From positions 124,001 to 188,000 of the forward strand of contig JAGTXK010000226.1 of NCBI GenBank assembly GCA_019096195.1: 64,000 bases of DNA, in the 5' to 3' direction. Source of the DNA: Boletus sp. NGJ. Lineage: Eukaryota > Basidiomycota > Agaricomycetes > Boletales > Boletaceae. Below are positions 36,103 through 46,654 of this stretch, one piece after another. The notes beneath the pieces were generated by a model. The model was not told the DNA's origin and made no database searches. It worked only from the letters and a program-made list of their open reading frames with translations. Both the position numbers and the translations under genes were made by a program. How positions within the stretch are numbered: position 1 is the first letter of the stretch; each line of letters opens with the position of its first letter.

Positions 36103-36327
36103 ATGTCTTCCTACAACTACGCTGCCTCCCCTCAATCACCCACATTCGGCTTCTTCCCATCCGCACCCTCCGCACCCCATGCATTCTCTACCCTACACGG
36201 GAACCCGCGTGACTCCCACGCGATGTACGCTGCGCTGGGCTCTTCCATGGGCTTGCAGTCGAGCGGCTCGCAGTCTCACAACGGCGGGGGCAGCTTCAAC
36301 CCTCTTAAGAAGCTCTACAGGAAATAA
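36103..36327 (+). CDS. Small Ser/Ala/Pro-rich protein, 74 residues
   Basis: Not recognised. A single-exon frame begins MSSYNYAASPQSPTFGFFPS and ends SFNPLKKLYRK at 36327. It has no signal peptide, no membrane segment and no cysteines. It is rich in Ser, Gly, Ala and Pro, with a basic tail, and is probably intrinsically disordered. A TATA-like box lies upstream and the context ATCATGT is a fair start. An upstream in-frame ATG at 35998 would add 35 Arg/Ser-rich residues. The neat high-GC reading frame bounded by a promoter element argues that it is real; function unknown. Confidence 0.5.
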   Translation: MSSYNYAASPQSPTFGFFPSAPSAPHAFSTLHGNPRDSHAMYAALGSSMGLQSSGSQSHNGGGSFNPLKKLYRK

Positions 36328-36595
36328 ATCTAATCATGACTGTCACGTGTCGGATATCCAAGACTGTATCATAGGGGAGGTAAAGGAGACGTGAAGATCG
36401 CGTTGGAGTGGATGAGGATGCTGGACAACCATCTCCATGTTATGACTCTTCGACATTCTATCTGTATCCAATTATTGCATAGAACCCACTGTATCACTGA
36501 ATTGTTTCACCTGTCTGTCCTTGGCCCGGTCCGGCAAACTCCGCGCAGATCACCACTTGTCCAGTGAACTTACTCTTGCACTTGACCCATCCGAC

Positions 36596-38100
36596 ATGGC
36601 CCCGTCTCGAGCGTCCCAGTCCAGCAACATCAACACTGTATACACCCTCTCCCTCTTCTCAGAGTACAATCATACCCTCGACTCCCTCCCCCTCGACCTC
36701 TCACGCAACTTGGCTGACCTCCGCGAGCTCGATGCCGTCCTGTCCTCCTCCATGGCCTCCATCATCATGAAGATCACGAATCTCACCCAAGTCATCCAGG
36801 ATGGCGCCTCCTCCAAGCAGCAGCGTCTCATTCTCCTCGCAGACATCGCAGAAGAGGCCGCCCGTCTCAAGCTCGGCGGCGAGGACAAGATTCGTGTCGC
36901 CTGCCAAGCCGCAGACAGCCTCAATGGCCATATAGACCACATGCGTCTCCTTCTGGGCCAGATCCCCTCCTTCGACATATCCGTCTTGAACCGCAAGACC
37001 ACATACCCGCATATCTCCACTCGCTCATTCATGCCCATGCCTGAAAATTCGCGTCGTAAGAGAGGAAACTATACCTCCATTATGAATTCAGCCCCAGACG
37101 TCAGCCCCGCAAAACGCAAGCGGAACACTCGAGACGACGATATTGACATTACCGGCAAGTCCCCACGCAAGGACAACAAATTCGGGGACACAGGACCATC
37201 GAGGTCTCGCAACGGTGCACGCTCGAGAAAGTACGTGTATCATTTATGCTATTCATCCGTACTTGACGCCCGCTCTCCAGACCAGATCGCGCACCGTCCC
37301 CTACCGAGTCTGTCCTTTCAGTCACGTCACATATCCCACCATCAGCGTCTCAACCACAGGCCTCACGTGCCTCGGCACATCCCGGCCGCGGCGGCAACAC
37401 TGCGAACAAAAGAGCGAAAACCCAGGCTACCTCTCAGCCATTTGATGATTCCCTCCCAAACGGTCCGGCCGTGCGTAGAGACGTCTTTCCCGGGCCACCG
37501 GCCGCATCGTCAAACCACCCATCACTCCCCTTGCCGTACGCGAATGGCGCCAACGGTCTGCACAACTATGACATATCCAATGGTCATGCAATGGCAAACG
37601 ACTGGTCTGGACCCCCACCACATGGCCAGTTGGAGGGACCAGGCATGCCTGTTACGCGGAACACGCACGCTGGTCTGCCAATGGGTCCTGTTACCGTGAT
37701 GACGCCTATCTTACCCATGGGACCGGCAAACGATCATCCAGCGAGTGTGGCAGCAGACACGGCTACAGAAGCCGGTGAGGGTGAAGGCGAAGGCGATGAT
37801 CGGACGTACTGTTTCTGTGACGGTGTAAGCTACGGACAGATGATCGCATGTGACGACGACGACTGCGAGCGGGAATGGGTGCGTCTTTACCTTGCATATT
37901 GTTTATCGGACACCATCTGACTGCGGCCCTACCTCTAGTTTCATCTCAATTGTATCGGCGTCGCGTCGGTCCCGGAAGGGTCGTGGTTCTGCGATGTGTG
38001 TAGAGCCAAGCAAAAAAATGCCAGGCGCGCTGCGAGGGGAGGCAAAAAGCGCGTTGGTGGCGGCGCGCGTTCGGGCGGGAAAGCCGCGAATAACTCTTGA
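36596..38100 (+). CDS. ING-family PHD-finger chromatin protein
   Basis: ING proteins are subunits of histone acetyltransferase or deacetylase complexes and read H3K4 methylation. The start at 36596 gives MAPSRASQSS and the ING N-terminal helix block: FSEYNHTLDSLPLDLSRNLA, LRELDAVLSSSM and LGGEDKIRVACQAADSLNGH. A long disordered basic linker follows, crossing an intron at about 37231-37281. The C-terminal PHD finger reads YCFCDGVSYGQMIACDDDDC, EREW, then across an intron FHLNCIGVASVPEGSWFCDV and C. All C4HC3 zinc ligands are present, including the aromatic cage residues Tyr and Trp. The tail is basic (RAARGGKKRVGGGARSGGK). Length is about 460. Whether it is the NuA4-type (Yng2) or Rpd3-type (Pho23) member cannot be decided. 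Confidence 0.9.
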
Positions 38101-38451
38101 CACTTTGTACTCGAGTATCTTCCGTATGTATGGTCGCCCCGTCTTGTTATTTACTGTAATCACGGATTGTTTATGGTCACTGCCTCGACCAGCCTGGTAG
38201 GAAGGCGCGCTTCCCGGAAAAGCCGTGGCGAAAAAAAAAGAAAAAGAAATACATGGCGCACAAATCTCTTGAGTCCTCGCGTCCCCATGTTCCTAGCGAA
38301 ACCCAATGATATTGCGAGAGGTGATGTTACCTGGGTGCTGTACAATAAAAAGTCATATACATAGTAAAGTAGCTCAGCGCCTTTTGGATCCGCGACTATC
38401 ATCCAAGCCTGGTGAGATACGACGCTTCCTAATCGGCGTGTCAGACGACAG
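38101..38451. other. Convergent spacer ING / FIP1
   Basis: 351 bases between two converging stop codons, including an A-rich stretch at about 38226-38250. It should contain both 3' untranslated regions. No gene is seen. Confidence 0.5.
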
Positions 38452-40571
38452 TCATACAATATTGTAGTCATAAACGACTCGCCTGCTATGTCCACGATCT
38501 TCCGGCTCCCGCGATGGCGTCCTCGTACTGCCGTCCTTGGCAGTACCACCATAATCCAAACCCTCAACCGCAGGGGCATTCCCATCTCTGTCCTTGTATC
38601 TATTTTGATTTCGAGGCCCAGTTGGAACACCGGGAGGTAACGGGGATGCTGGTCTAGCAGGCCCTTGCGGCGCTAATTCGGAAAATAGATCAAGAATGCA
38701 CACCAACACTTTGTAAAGATAACGTACGACCATCGTATCTGCCTCTCCCGCGACCAACAAGTCCGCCTCGTCCACGTAACCCCTGCGCCATCGCCCTCCC
38801 ACGAAACTGTACTGGAGGAGCACCACGACCAACATGTCCAGGTGTTGGAGTGGGTCCTTGAACAGGCGTCTGCACTGGGACCGTCACGGGAGTCGTGTTG
38901 CCTTCCATGCCACCGTACATCCCCTGTCCCATAGGTCCTTGCTCCTGCTTAAGAACGACGCGTGACCGCGTGAACGCCACGGATTTCATTATGTGTAGCT
39001 AGAAGTAAGAGGGACTCATCCATACCTGCATACCGTAGTCAGCATTCATTCCTATCCCCATCATGCCTGGACCTGGACCACCTCCAAATCCGTCCTGCAT
39101 GCCCATCTGTACACCCTGTTCGGGTGTACCATTCGCCACGACAGGTCCAACGGAACCGGGTCCTGGGCCATCTTGCATCATTGGGCCTCCTCTCTGCATC
39201 TGCAAACCCAAGTCACCGTTCATGCCCATGCCCATTGGCATGTTCATTGCTCCCATGCCAGACATGTCCATCATGGGGTTCATTCCGACATTGGGACCCA
39301 TCATGCTGGCATTCGAGTTGCTGTTCATCATTGCATTGGCACCAGTCATCACCATCGTACGCAAGTCGGGAGGTAACGCTGTGAGTTGGTCCTCTGGCAT
39401 GGCTGCAAAGTTCTACGTGGCAGGGTCAGCCTTCGTGGATGTTAACCTACGATCGTCGGATACGCACGAGCACGTTTGTTTTGAGTACATTTGCGAGCTC
39501 CCCTAGATCCCGTCTCCTGTAACAATATGCCTCCCAGGAGATTTCATCGAACCCGTAGTTAAACCAGTCGCTGATATCTGAACCCGGCCGACGCCATGGC
39601 TTTTCGGCCATTGCGCTGAGATCGACTTCAAGGATTGAACGACCATCAAGGATACCGGGTAAATCTGGATTTATTGAGGGGTGTGAAAGGGGAGCAGGAG
39701 CAGGAGGGAGTGTAGATGGGTCTGGGCCTTCTTCTGGGCGAGTATCTATGGTGGAAGATGGGGCAGTAGGGGGTGCGGAAGGAATGGGTGGTGGAAGCGG
39801 TTTTGCCGGGACACCTCGCTCGTGAGGGGTGTATTCCGTGGTGAGTTGTGAGGGTAAAGCTTCAAAGATGTGAGCACAAAAGGTATAAACTAGGAGAACT
39901 TTTATACGTTTACTCGTTTGGGTTGTAGGACGGGACTGAATTGACCGCCCTGCGGCATTCTGTTGTCTACGCTTGAATTAGTACCAGGCTGGAAGCCAGG
40001 AGAGAGAGGGCATATGCTCACCGGAAATCAAGGGAGCGTGAAGTTGGTTCCATGATGATTTCGATATCCTGGCAATAAACTCTGAGCACGCATATCGAGG
40101 CTGTCATGCAGTACATACGTCCTCATCGCTCTCTTCCTCCTCCACAACGCCATTTTCTCCGTTTTCTTCTTCAATTTCCTGTTCGTCCTCGCCAGGTGGC
40201 GGACCAAACGGGGGCTCTTCCTCGGCCCTGGCTTCCAAGTTCTCGAGTATGCCATTGGACGGCTTTACCGCCTCGACTGGGACACTGTAACAGAGGCTTT
40301 AACAACAACCAGGAAGCTCACGCACCCAAGAAAACTCACGGTTGCGACACTGATGATCACACGCAGGAGCAGAAATGTTAAAAAAATTGATGATATTGAG
40401 CGAACAAAAATACAGCAGACGAAGACTCGTTTTCGGAGCCCAAGTTTGAGCTGTTCTTACCAGAGGTGACCACCACCGTCGCGCCCGTCTCACCGTACAG
40501 AAAGGCGTCGTCGTCGTCCCTGGTATTGGTCGAGTCAATAAATGCAGTTGTGCTAAAGAACGGACGGACAT
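38452..40571 (-). CDS. FIP1: Pre-mRNA polyadenylation factor FIP1
   Basis: FIP1 ties poly(A) polymerase to the cleavage and polyadenylation factor. The N-terminal part has the acidic opening DDDDAFLYGETGATVVV, like the DDKFLYG of yeast Fip1, followed by EEEPPFGPPPGEDEQEIEEE. The hallmark Fip1 motif is at about 39480-39610: EKPWRRPGSDISDWFNYGFD, then EISWEAYCYRRRDLGEL and LPPDLRTMVM downstream. The next part is Met/Gly/Asn-rich (GMNPMMDMSGMGAMNMPMGM), and the C-terminus is RGG-like and Pro-rich, ending RRVVYDYNIV at 38452. The true start is unclear. The frame of DDDDAFLYG has no in-frame ATG nearby, so the ATG at 40571 is a placeholder and an upstream exon or a frame error is likely. Confidence 0.85.
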
Positions 40572-40724
40572 TGGACTCAGCACTTCCCACCCACAACGAA
40601 TACGAGTGAATACACCTCGAAGTAAAGAGACAAAGCCCGCGTGACTAAAAGTCCATGTGACTCCGTGACTTGTATTACTGCCACGTGCCACGCAAACGAG
40701 TGCACGGGCTCGAATTCTCTTCCG
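40572..40724. promoter_or_regulatory. Divergent promoter FIP1 / uL10m
   Basis: Roughly 150 bases separate the presumed starts of FIP1 and the mitochondrial ribosomal protein gene, so they should share a promoter region. If FIP1 has an additional upstream exon, its 5' end would overlap the other transcript. Confidence 0.4.
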
Positions 40725-41588
40725 ATGCTCATGCTTGCACCTCGTCTTGTCTCCTCGACACCGCGCTTCCTCGCCCGCGCGTATGTCGTCTCCATCGAGC
40801 CCCCCGTCGTCTACGACAGAAAACCCGTCCCTCGTCGCTACGGCGACCGCAAAACACATCTCTACAACCAGTACACCCGCGTGCTAGCCCAGAGCACCAA
40901 CGCACCCGTCATATTCCTACAGCACAAAGAGTTTAACGCGCGCAAAATGCAGGACCTCCGGCGAGAGATCGAGCTCGCAAGCGCCCGATTCGCACCCTCC
41001 CTCGCCTCGCCTTCCCCATTGCCCGTCCCTGCAGAATCCCCGACGCTCACGGTCATGCGAACGTCCATCTTCGGCGTTGCTTTACGCGACTGTGCGCCCA
41101 TAGACGCGGACAAGACTAAACAGATTGCAAAACTTGTCGAAGGCGGCCTTGCTGTCCTCACGCTACCCTCACTCAGTCCACCGCAGCTAAATGCCATCAT
41201 CCGTGCCATCGACCGCGTAGTCCCTCCGAAGAAGGCACAGGCAAAAGAAGCGGAGACAAAACCCAGCAAGGGGAAGGGGAGAGAAGACGATTCGGATTGG
41301 ATTCCTGGGCGCCCGGTCCCAAGGGTCAAACCAGTGTTGTCGCCCGAATTCAGGGTTATGGGTGCATTCATCGAGGGGCGCGTGTTCTCCGCTAGCGGGG
41401 TCAAGGATGTCGCAAAATTACCACCCCTTGACACTCTGAGAGCTCAGATTGTCGGATTACTCAGTACACCTGCGATGCAACTCGCGGCAGTACTCAGCGA
41501 AGCAAGTGGAGGCAAACTGGCAAGGACACTGGAGGGGTTCAAGAAGGGACTGGAAGAGGGACAGAGCACAGAGGCACCACCATCGTAG
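40725..41588 (+). CDS. Mitochondrial large-ribosomal-subunit protein uL10m
   Basis: A single-exon gene of 287 residues. The N-terminus MLMLAPRLVSSTPRFLARAY is an Arg/Ser-rich mitochondrial presequence. The body carries KTHLYNQYTRVLAQSTNAPV then IFLQHKEFNARKMQDLRREI, which matches the L10 start where fungal MRPL11-type proteins have a Tyr-x-x-Leu, Phe-Leu-Gln-His and Leu-Arg-x-Glu pattern. Later SGVKDVAKLPPLDTLRAQIV, GLLSTPAMQLAAVL resembles the L10 segment that closes the RNA-binding domain. An insert of Lys/Glu/Pro-rich sequence (PSKGKGREDDSDW) sits in the middle. A longer upstream reading from 40641 exists, but the MLMLAPRL start gives the better targeting peptide. Unusual for this window, it has no intron. 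The antisense frame is also open but has no motif. Confidence 0.8.
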   Translation: MLMLAPRLVSSTPRFLARAYVVSIEPPVVYDRKPVPRRYGDRKTHLYNQYTRVLAQSTNAPVIFLQHKEFNARKMQDLRREIELASARFAPSLASPSPLPVPAESPTLTVMRTSIFGVALRDCAPIDADKTKQIAKLVEGGLAVLTLPSLSPPQLNAIIRAIDRVVPPKKAQAKEAETKPSKGKGREDDSDWIPGRPVPRVKPVLSPEFRVMGAFIEGRVFSASGVKDVAKLPPLDTLRAQIVGLLSTPAMQLAAVLSEASGGKLARTLEGFKKGLEEGQSTEAPPS

Positions 41589-41652
41589 CATCGACTGGCA
41601 TGCTTACATTTATAATTTTATCTTACTCCAACAACCGAGAACCACTGAGATG

Positions 41653-42701
41653 TCACTCTTGCAGACAAAACTCCCAGGTCCTCTCCTCTCCTCCTTCCCC
41701 TGTCTTCCCGTGACCATGTGCTCTCTCACCTTTTGTCATTCTGTGCTCGTAGCCTTTCCACACGTCTCTGTGGAACACAAATGACCGCAAAAGTTTGTAC
41801 CGTGGGTTAAACTCTTCGCCGATCCTCGTGGACTTGGAGGGGGACTTTGCCAATCGGGGAATATCCCTGAGGAGGCGTCAGCTATGAAAGCAGACTCTGA
41901 ACGGAACATACCATGCAGTGTACGGAGAAACGTTTCGGAGTGTGATCAACACCGTTCCTCTCTCACCAGTGGCTGCGGTCGGTGCCATGTCTATATCAGA
42001 TCCAGAGATGTCATCTTCCTGGGGTTCGTCGTCGTCGCCGTCATCCTGCTGTTTGCGTTTGCGGGTAGGATGAATGACTGGTATGGGTCCATGTGTCAGG
42101 CAGTGTGGTGCAGAACGAAGAAAGTCCAGTATCAGACGCTGGTTGGATAGAATGTTCCTGTCTTGGTCGGTGATACCCTTTCCTTGACAAGCGGGAGAGT
42201 GAATTAGACATACGAACCGTCGAATAATCGCATACCTGCATGAGGAAAGTTCCAAACGATCCGATCCCAACGCCTTCCCTTCAAAACAGAATGTTTCTGT
42301 AACTTGGTCGCATCGATTCCAAACAATATTCTAGCACCGCGTTGCTTGATGCTGTTCACGATGGCTTCCGCGTCGGGGTATTTGGAGAAACATTCTTCTT
42401 CCGAGTCGTATGAAGTCGCTGTGACGTTCGCGGGCACGAGATGCTCCAGGGGCGACGGGGGATCTACAATGAGCGCCCGAGCAAACGAAAAGTTTCCTTC
42501 TCCTACGAGGAGGATCTTGTCGGTGGGCTTGAACGGAATAGTCGGTGGATGAAGGGGTCTCTTGTCCGTTGCACCATTCTTTGACTGCTTTCGCTTCCGT
42601 TCAGCGACTTTGACAGCGTGTTCTACCTTTTCTTTGGCTTTCAATCTGGATTGTTGTGATTGAAGCGTCGCTTTCAGCGATGTTTTCTTCTTGTGACCCA
42701 T
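41653..42701 (-). CDS. BMT5: BMT5-like 25S rRNA (uridine-N3) methyltransferase
   Basis: A nucleolar Rossmann-fold enzyme of the DUF2431 family that methylates a uridine of large-subunit rRNA. The start at 42701 gives MGHKKKTSLKATLQSQQSRL, a Lys-rich nucleolar-type leader. The catalytic domain follows: KILLVGEGNFSFARAL (SAM-binding loop, GEGNFSFA is the family hallmark), NVTATSYDSEEECFSKYPDA, then RILFGIDATKLQKHSVL and WDRIVWNFPHAG. After an intron it resumes KGITDQDRNILSNQRLILDF, then an acidic insert (DDGDDDEPQEDDISGSDID) and GTVLITLRNVSPYTAW. The last exon, RSFVFHRDVWKGYEHRMTKG, ends at 41653. The product is about 300 residues, and the key motifs are intact. Confidence 0.9.
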
Positions 42702-42858
42702 ATGTGCGGTTCGACTGATTTAGTAGTGAGGCGGTTGTTTGGATCTGAAGCTGTTGCCAAACAGGCGCGTCATGGTGGACACGTCTGCATTAATATTGTG
42801 GCAACCCACCCTCGACTAGGCTCACGTCGCTCATTCTACCAACACTGTTCTAATAGAT
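42702..42858. promoter_or_regulatory. Divergent promoter BMT5-like / YSY6
   Basis: 157 bases between divergent start codons. There is no TATA box in a useful place. The two genes probably share the promoter region. Confidence 0.45.
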
Positions 42859-43159
42859 ATGGTGCGTTTGTTGTATTCATGTTCTTGCCGTGACTCTGAA
42901 AGATGTTTAGCCTACCCAATTCGAGCTGCGACACAAGAACGCCCAGTTCGCCAACGCAGTCAAGGCGGGCAAGAAAGCAACCAAACCTTCGCGACAGGAG
43001 CAGCTATTAAAACGGAACCCAGTTAGCTTATGGGCTCTAGGTATAGTTTTGTTTGTAGTTGTAGGCGGAGGCAAGTCTCTGAATTAATGATCACGCATCG
43101 TTCTCACCAACATTGGCTCTTCAGTGATGTTCGAACTGGCCAGAATATTGTTCCTGTAA
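42859..43159 (+). CDS. YSY6/RAMP4-type ER membrane protein
   Basis: A 65-residue tail-anchored protein of the SERP/RAMP4 family, which sits beside the Sec61 translocon and helps in ER stress. The start codon at 42859-42861 is followed at once by the donor GTGCGT, so exon 1 supplies only ATG from the coding region. Exon 2 gives PTQFELRHKNAQFANAVKAG, KKATKPSRQEQLLKRNPVSL and the membrane segment WALGIVLFVVVGG. A second intron, 43071-43124, has GC-AG borders, and exon 3 gives VMFELARILFL before the stop. The KNAQFANAV, Lys-rich stretch and NPVSLWALG fit the family (KNAKFAKNV, SPIGPWLLG). Length is normal. The start is inferred because no other ATG fits the frame. Confidence 0.83.
43071..43124 (+). 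other. GC-AG intron in YSY6
   Basis: The donor is GCAAGT and the acceptor TTCAG, 54 bases, phase 1. It joins VVVGG to VMFELARILFL and preserves the hydrophobic anchor. Using the GT three bases inside would shift the frame. Confidence 0.75.
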
Positions 43160-43276
43160 ACATCGAGTCCTGCTAGAGGGCGTCATATTTCAGTATTCTA
43201 CTCCGGATTGGCCCACACTATGACATATAGGTTGTCGTTCACCGCATACTTTATGGGGCACGTACTCTATCGTAAT

Positions 43277-45198
43277 TCAACTATCTTCCTCAATATCGGC
43301 CCCGGAGTTACTCGCCGTTGCGCTGATACTCATGCTCTGGCTCCTTGCACTCGTCGCCCCGCTGCCTGCTACTCGCTTGCTGCCAGTGGCTGTGTTGGAT
43401 GGACCGGCTTCCTCAACGCCTTCCATAGCATCACCCTCGAGTTCCTTTTCATCAATCTTGACCTCGTCACCCGCCCAGATTCTTGCAGTGGGTTGCCAGA
43501 TCATAACAACATTGTCCTCAGACGTGCTTCCCGCTGTCCATTGTTCACCTACGCCAGGCGCCCAGGAGAAATCAGACGGTCGTGCAGTGTGACCTGAGTA
43601 AATGAGTCATGAGCTCGCATGATGCCATGGAATGGGTGTCGAATGACTTGCCCCCGTGGATAAACATGAGTTCTGGTGGTCCATCTTCCTGGTCATCAGG
43701 TGTCTGTTCGACCCCAATCTGCGCAAGGTCCCATATGTTGATACGTCTGTCACTCGATGCGGAGGCGAATACTGATGCAACGTGAGGTGACCACGCGAGG
43801 TGCAAGACCTCGTCAGTGTGTGACTCAAAGATATGAACTCTCTTCGAGGTGTTACGGATGTCGTGGAGGGCAATGGTCTAGAAAACATGTAATGGTATAT
43901 GCAAACAGTTACTGGAACAGTTTCTGAGACCGACCTTGTCTGCGCTGCCAGTGATAAGGAGGCTTTCCTGGGCAGGATTAAAGGCACATGCAAGGATTTC
44001 TCGGTCGTGTGCCTGGACTTTTGTAGTTGCTTCTGCTGGAGATCGGGTGTCCCACCTAGCATAGCAGGCTATGCATAAGTACACACATGGAAAGACTCCA
44101 GAACGAATGAGTATACACACAAGAGAAGGAGCTTGTCATCACCGACACTTGCGAATACGTTTTCTCTCGTTGGATGCCAGTCAACGTCCTGGCACGCGAA
44201 AAGGTCAACGCTAGGAACAAATAGGTCGATGATGGTGGGCCACCTACCCCAACAACAGAGGTGTGGCCTTTGTAAATAGCGGTGGGTTCAAGGGTGTTCC
44301 TCGCCTTGGTGTACGAATTTATGTCCCATAGGCAAACCGTCATATCCTCAGATGCACCGAGGATATGTCCTGCTTTGACTGGGTTCCACGCAAGCCCGAA
44401 TCTACACTCGTCAACCCTTCAGTAAACACAAGACGTGAATCAATCAACATACCCTTCCTTTGTCTGACCAACGAGCTTGATATCCGGCTTACACACACCT
44501 CCCCGCTCTGGCTCACTCGAATGCTTTGTTCGATCAAAGATAAATACCTCCCCAGATACCGCTTTCGTGGCGATCAAGTCTGGATTCTGCGGCATGTAAC
44601 GCGCCCGGTTCACTTCGCCCGCATGATTGATTTTTTGTATGATTTGGATTCGTGGTTGGGGTGGGATGCTGTGTCCGCCGAGTTCGCCGCGCTCATCGTC
44701 ATAGTCGCTGCGATCGAGCTTGTCTGCCAAGGAGCCGTCGCGTATTGGTATATGCACGTTGGCAATTTGAAGGTAGTCTTGTGCTTGGCCAGAGGTGTGT
44801 GTGCCGAGAAGCAATCTGTGGACGGTATAGGGCTTGTTTGGAGGGCTGTAGAAGGGTTCGTAAACGGGAGGGAGCCTCGAACGAGCCAAGACGCACGATT
44901 CTTTGTCTGGGAACCACTGGCATGTCAGACTTGGCCAGTCCAGTGCGTGTGTGATGACTAGATCATACAGATACGGCGCGTTCTTCTTCCTGGCGAGGAA
45001 AAACGTGCCGATAAGTTCACTGCACGGTAAGATGGGATGGAGTTGCTTACCATGTTTTGTACTCCTGCGAGAGTGAATCGGCTTGGATCTCAACGCTCAA
45101 CAGGGAATGTCAGGGAAACAAACCTCGTTTATCAGTTTGTTCTCCTCTTCGGCAGCGAGGTCGTCTTCCATATCCTCATCTTGCACCGTTGGTTTCAT
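43277..45198 (-). CDS. RBBP4/Hat2/Msi1-type histone-binding WD40 protein
   Basis: A histone chaperone subunit shared by acetyltransferase, deacetylase and chromatin-assembly complexes. The start at 45198 gives MKPTVQDEDMEDDLAAEEEN, then KKNAPYLYDLVITHALDWPS, LTCQWFPD (the family's N-terminal helix and first WD-like blade). HSIPPQPRIQIIQKINHAGE, VNRARYMPQNPDLIATKAVS, and VFIFDRTKH follow. WD repeats then give YGLAWNPVKAGHILGASEDM, DVDWHPTRENVFASVGDDK, WDTRSPAEATTKVQAHDREI and LHLAWSPHVASVFASASSDR, INIWDLAQIG, then ELMFIHGGHTARPSDFSWAP. The last blade is VVMIWQPTARIW. A Ser/Ala-rich acidic tail ends at 43277. About 500 residues, with 5-6 introns. All blades are present. Confidence 0.93.
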
Positions 45199-45500
45199 TT
45201 CGGAAAGAACTGATGATGAACTTTGAAACTTTGAAGTGTCGGAACAAGGTAAACACAAGATAGGCCTTTTTCGGTCAACACGCGACGCGTAGGATCAAGA
45301 AGCCATGCGCTCCCGATTCCCGAACTCCGATGAACAAATACACGCGTTCTCGCAACTCTCATAGTGTCTATCTAGTGGATTCACGGAGTGACCAAGGAGA
45401 GTATGTCTCTCAACAAGCTAGCAGCTTTCTACCTTGCTCGACGGAGAGAGCGTGTTCTCTAGCAAGGTATATTGATGACGAGACGGACGAGACGAAAACT
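45199..45500. other. Spacer upstream of the WD40 gene
   Basis: About 300 bases between two minus-strand genes. It should include the WD40-gene promoter and the 3' untranslated region of the ATP synthase gene. No other feature is seen. Confidence 0.4.
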
Positions 45501-45958
45501 CTATTGATACTCCTTTTCCCATTTAGCAAAAAGTTTCTCCAAATCAAATCGTGGGTCCTCTGGGTCTGTGATCACTGTAACACAAGCGTGCTCAGAAATG
45601 CAAAATGGAGAGGGAACGAGCGTAGTTGGGAACTCCCAACCGTTTAGGCAGAAAAGAGGACAACGTTACGACGCCAATAACTGAAAGTATGACTTACCAC
45701 CGTCACCCTTGGCGCTCTTTTGACGCCATGCATCCTTGGCTTGTACTATTAGTTGTTCGCGGCGATGGACCGCGTGGTGTTCCTTTTCTTGGTCGTGAGC
45801 TTTTTGCAGTGAACGATGGTGGTAGATGCCGTAGACGATGCCCGACGCCAAGGCTGTATAACGGGCAACCTATAGCAAGTTTTGCATGGAGCCAAGATAT
45901 TAACCGGTGCTCGGAGCTGGTTCGTAGAGGTTTACATACGTTCAAAGTCGACGACATG
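45501..45958 (-). CDS. ATP synthase subunit e (Tim11/Atp21)
   Basis: A single-span inner-membrane subunit of mitochondrial F1Fo-ATP synthase that promotes dimer formation. The start at 45958 gives MSSTLN; after a 92-base or so intron it continues VARYTALASGIVYGIYHHRS, which holds the GxxxG dimerisation motif (GIVYG). The soluble part, LQKAHDQEKEHHAVHRREQL, IVQAKDAWRQKSAK, then crosses another intron to DPEDPRFDLEKLFAKWEKEY and Q before the stop at 45501. It gives about 81 residues, the usual size, with the short helical C-terminus of the fungal protein. No targeting peptide is needed in this family. Fully consistent with a working gene. Confidence 0.87.
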
Positions 45959-46654
45959 ACAAACACGGAATTGTCTATGAAGAGTTTTGGAAGAAAGAGA
46001 GACGGTTACAGCACTGAGCGGCTACCTAAAATCAGCACCTTCGTGTAACTAGAACTCGTCTGAACCAACGTACCTGTGGTGGGAGAACTTGTCACTCGGG
46101 TTTCGGTCAAGTTGGAGGGAGGCGGAGCAAGTCGGTGTCTCTTTGCTGACTAAGCAGATGCCGGAACGTCACTCGACCTTTTGCTCAGACAACGGACGCC
46201 GCCAGAGCAGATTGACAGTAACTCCTAGGGATAAAGCAGGCAACGTTCAGATATGAGTGGAATAGATTTCTATCAACTCGTCGCGATCTCGACCTGACCC
46301 ATGGTAAGCGCGTGAGCTCGAGCAGGCGTGACAATCTGCACTATCCGCAAGCCATACGACCATCCAAGTAACTGTGATTGTTCATTCAGGCTCAGAGTGC
46401 CGCAATCAAGACGTGTTTTGAGAGGTGTGTCGTTCGCAGCCTCCGATATGAACTTGACCACACCCCACCACCTGTGTGAGAAAAAATCGCGAATCGACGC
46501 GCTACGTGGAGTGTGTTTGAATGTACAGGAACTGAATTGGCACAGGCCGTGAGTTCGCTGATCACGCAGTTTCAAAATTTCCAAGACTCGGATTGGCCCC
46601 GCTTTGTATCTTCAAGTCTACCCGAACAACCCTCCGAAGCGATCCCAGCCTACC
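45959..46654. promoter_or_regulatory. Divergent spacer ATP synthase e / Ies4-like
   Basis: About 700 bases between divergent starts. A minus-strand frame at 46273-46584 reads FISEAANDTPLKTRLDCGTL in part. It has no recognisable motif and no splice partners, so I do not call it. The plus-strand frame over the same bases is also motif-free. Confidence 0.4.

Noticed and set aside
39063-39506. 147-residue plus-strand Pro/Cys-rich frame
   Set aside because: It is antisense to the Met/Gly/Asn-rich part of FIP1, whose motif on the minus strand is clear.
40862-41434. 190-residue minus-strand frame
   Set aside because: It is the antisense of the intron-less uL10m gene, made long by high GC; it has no motif and no splice signals of its own.
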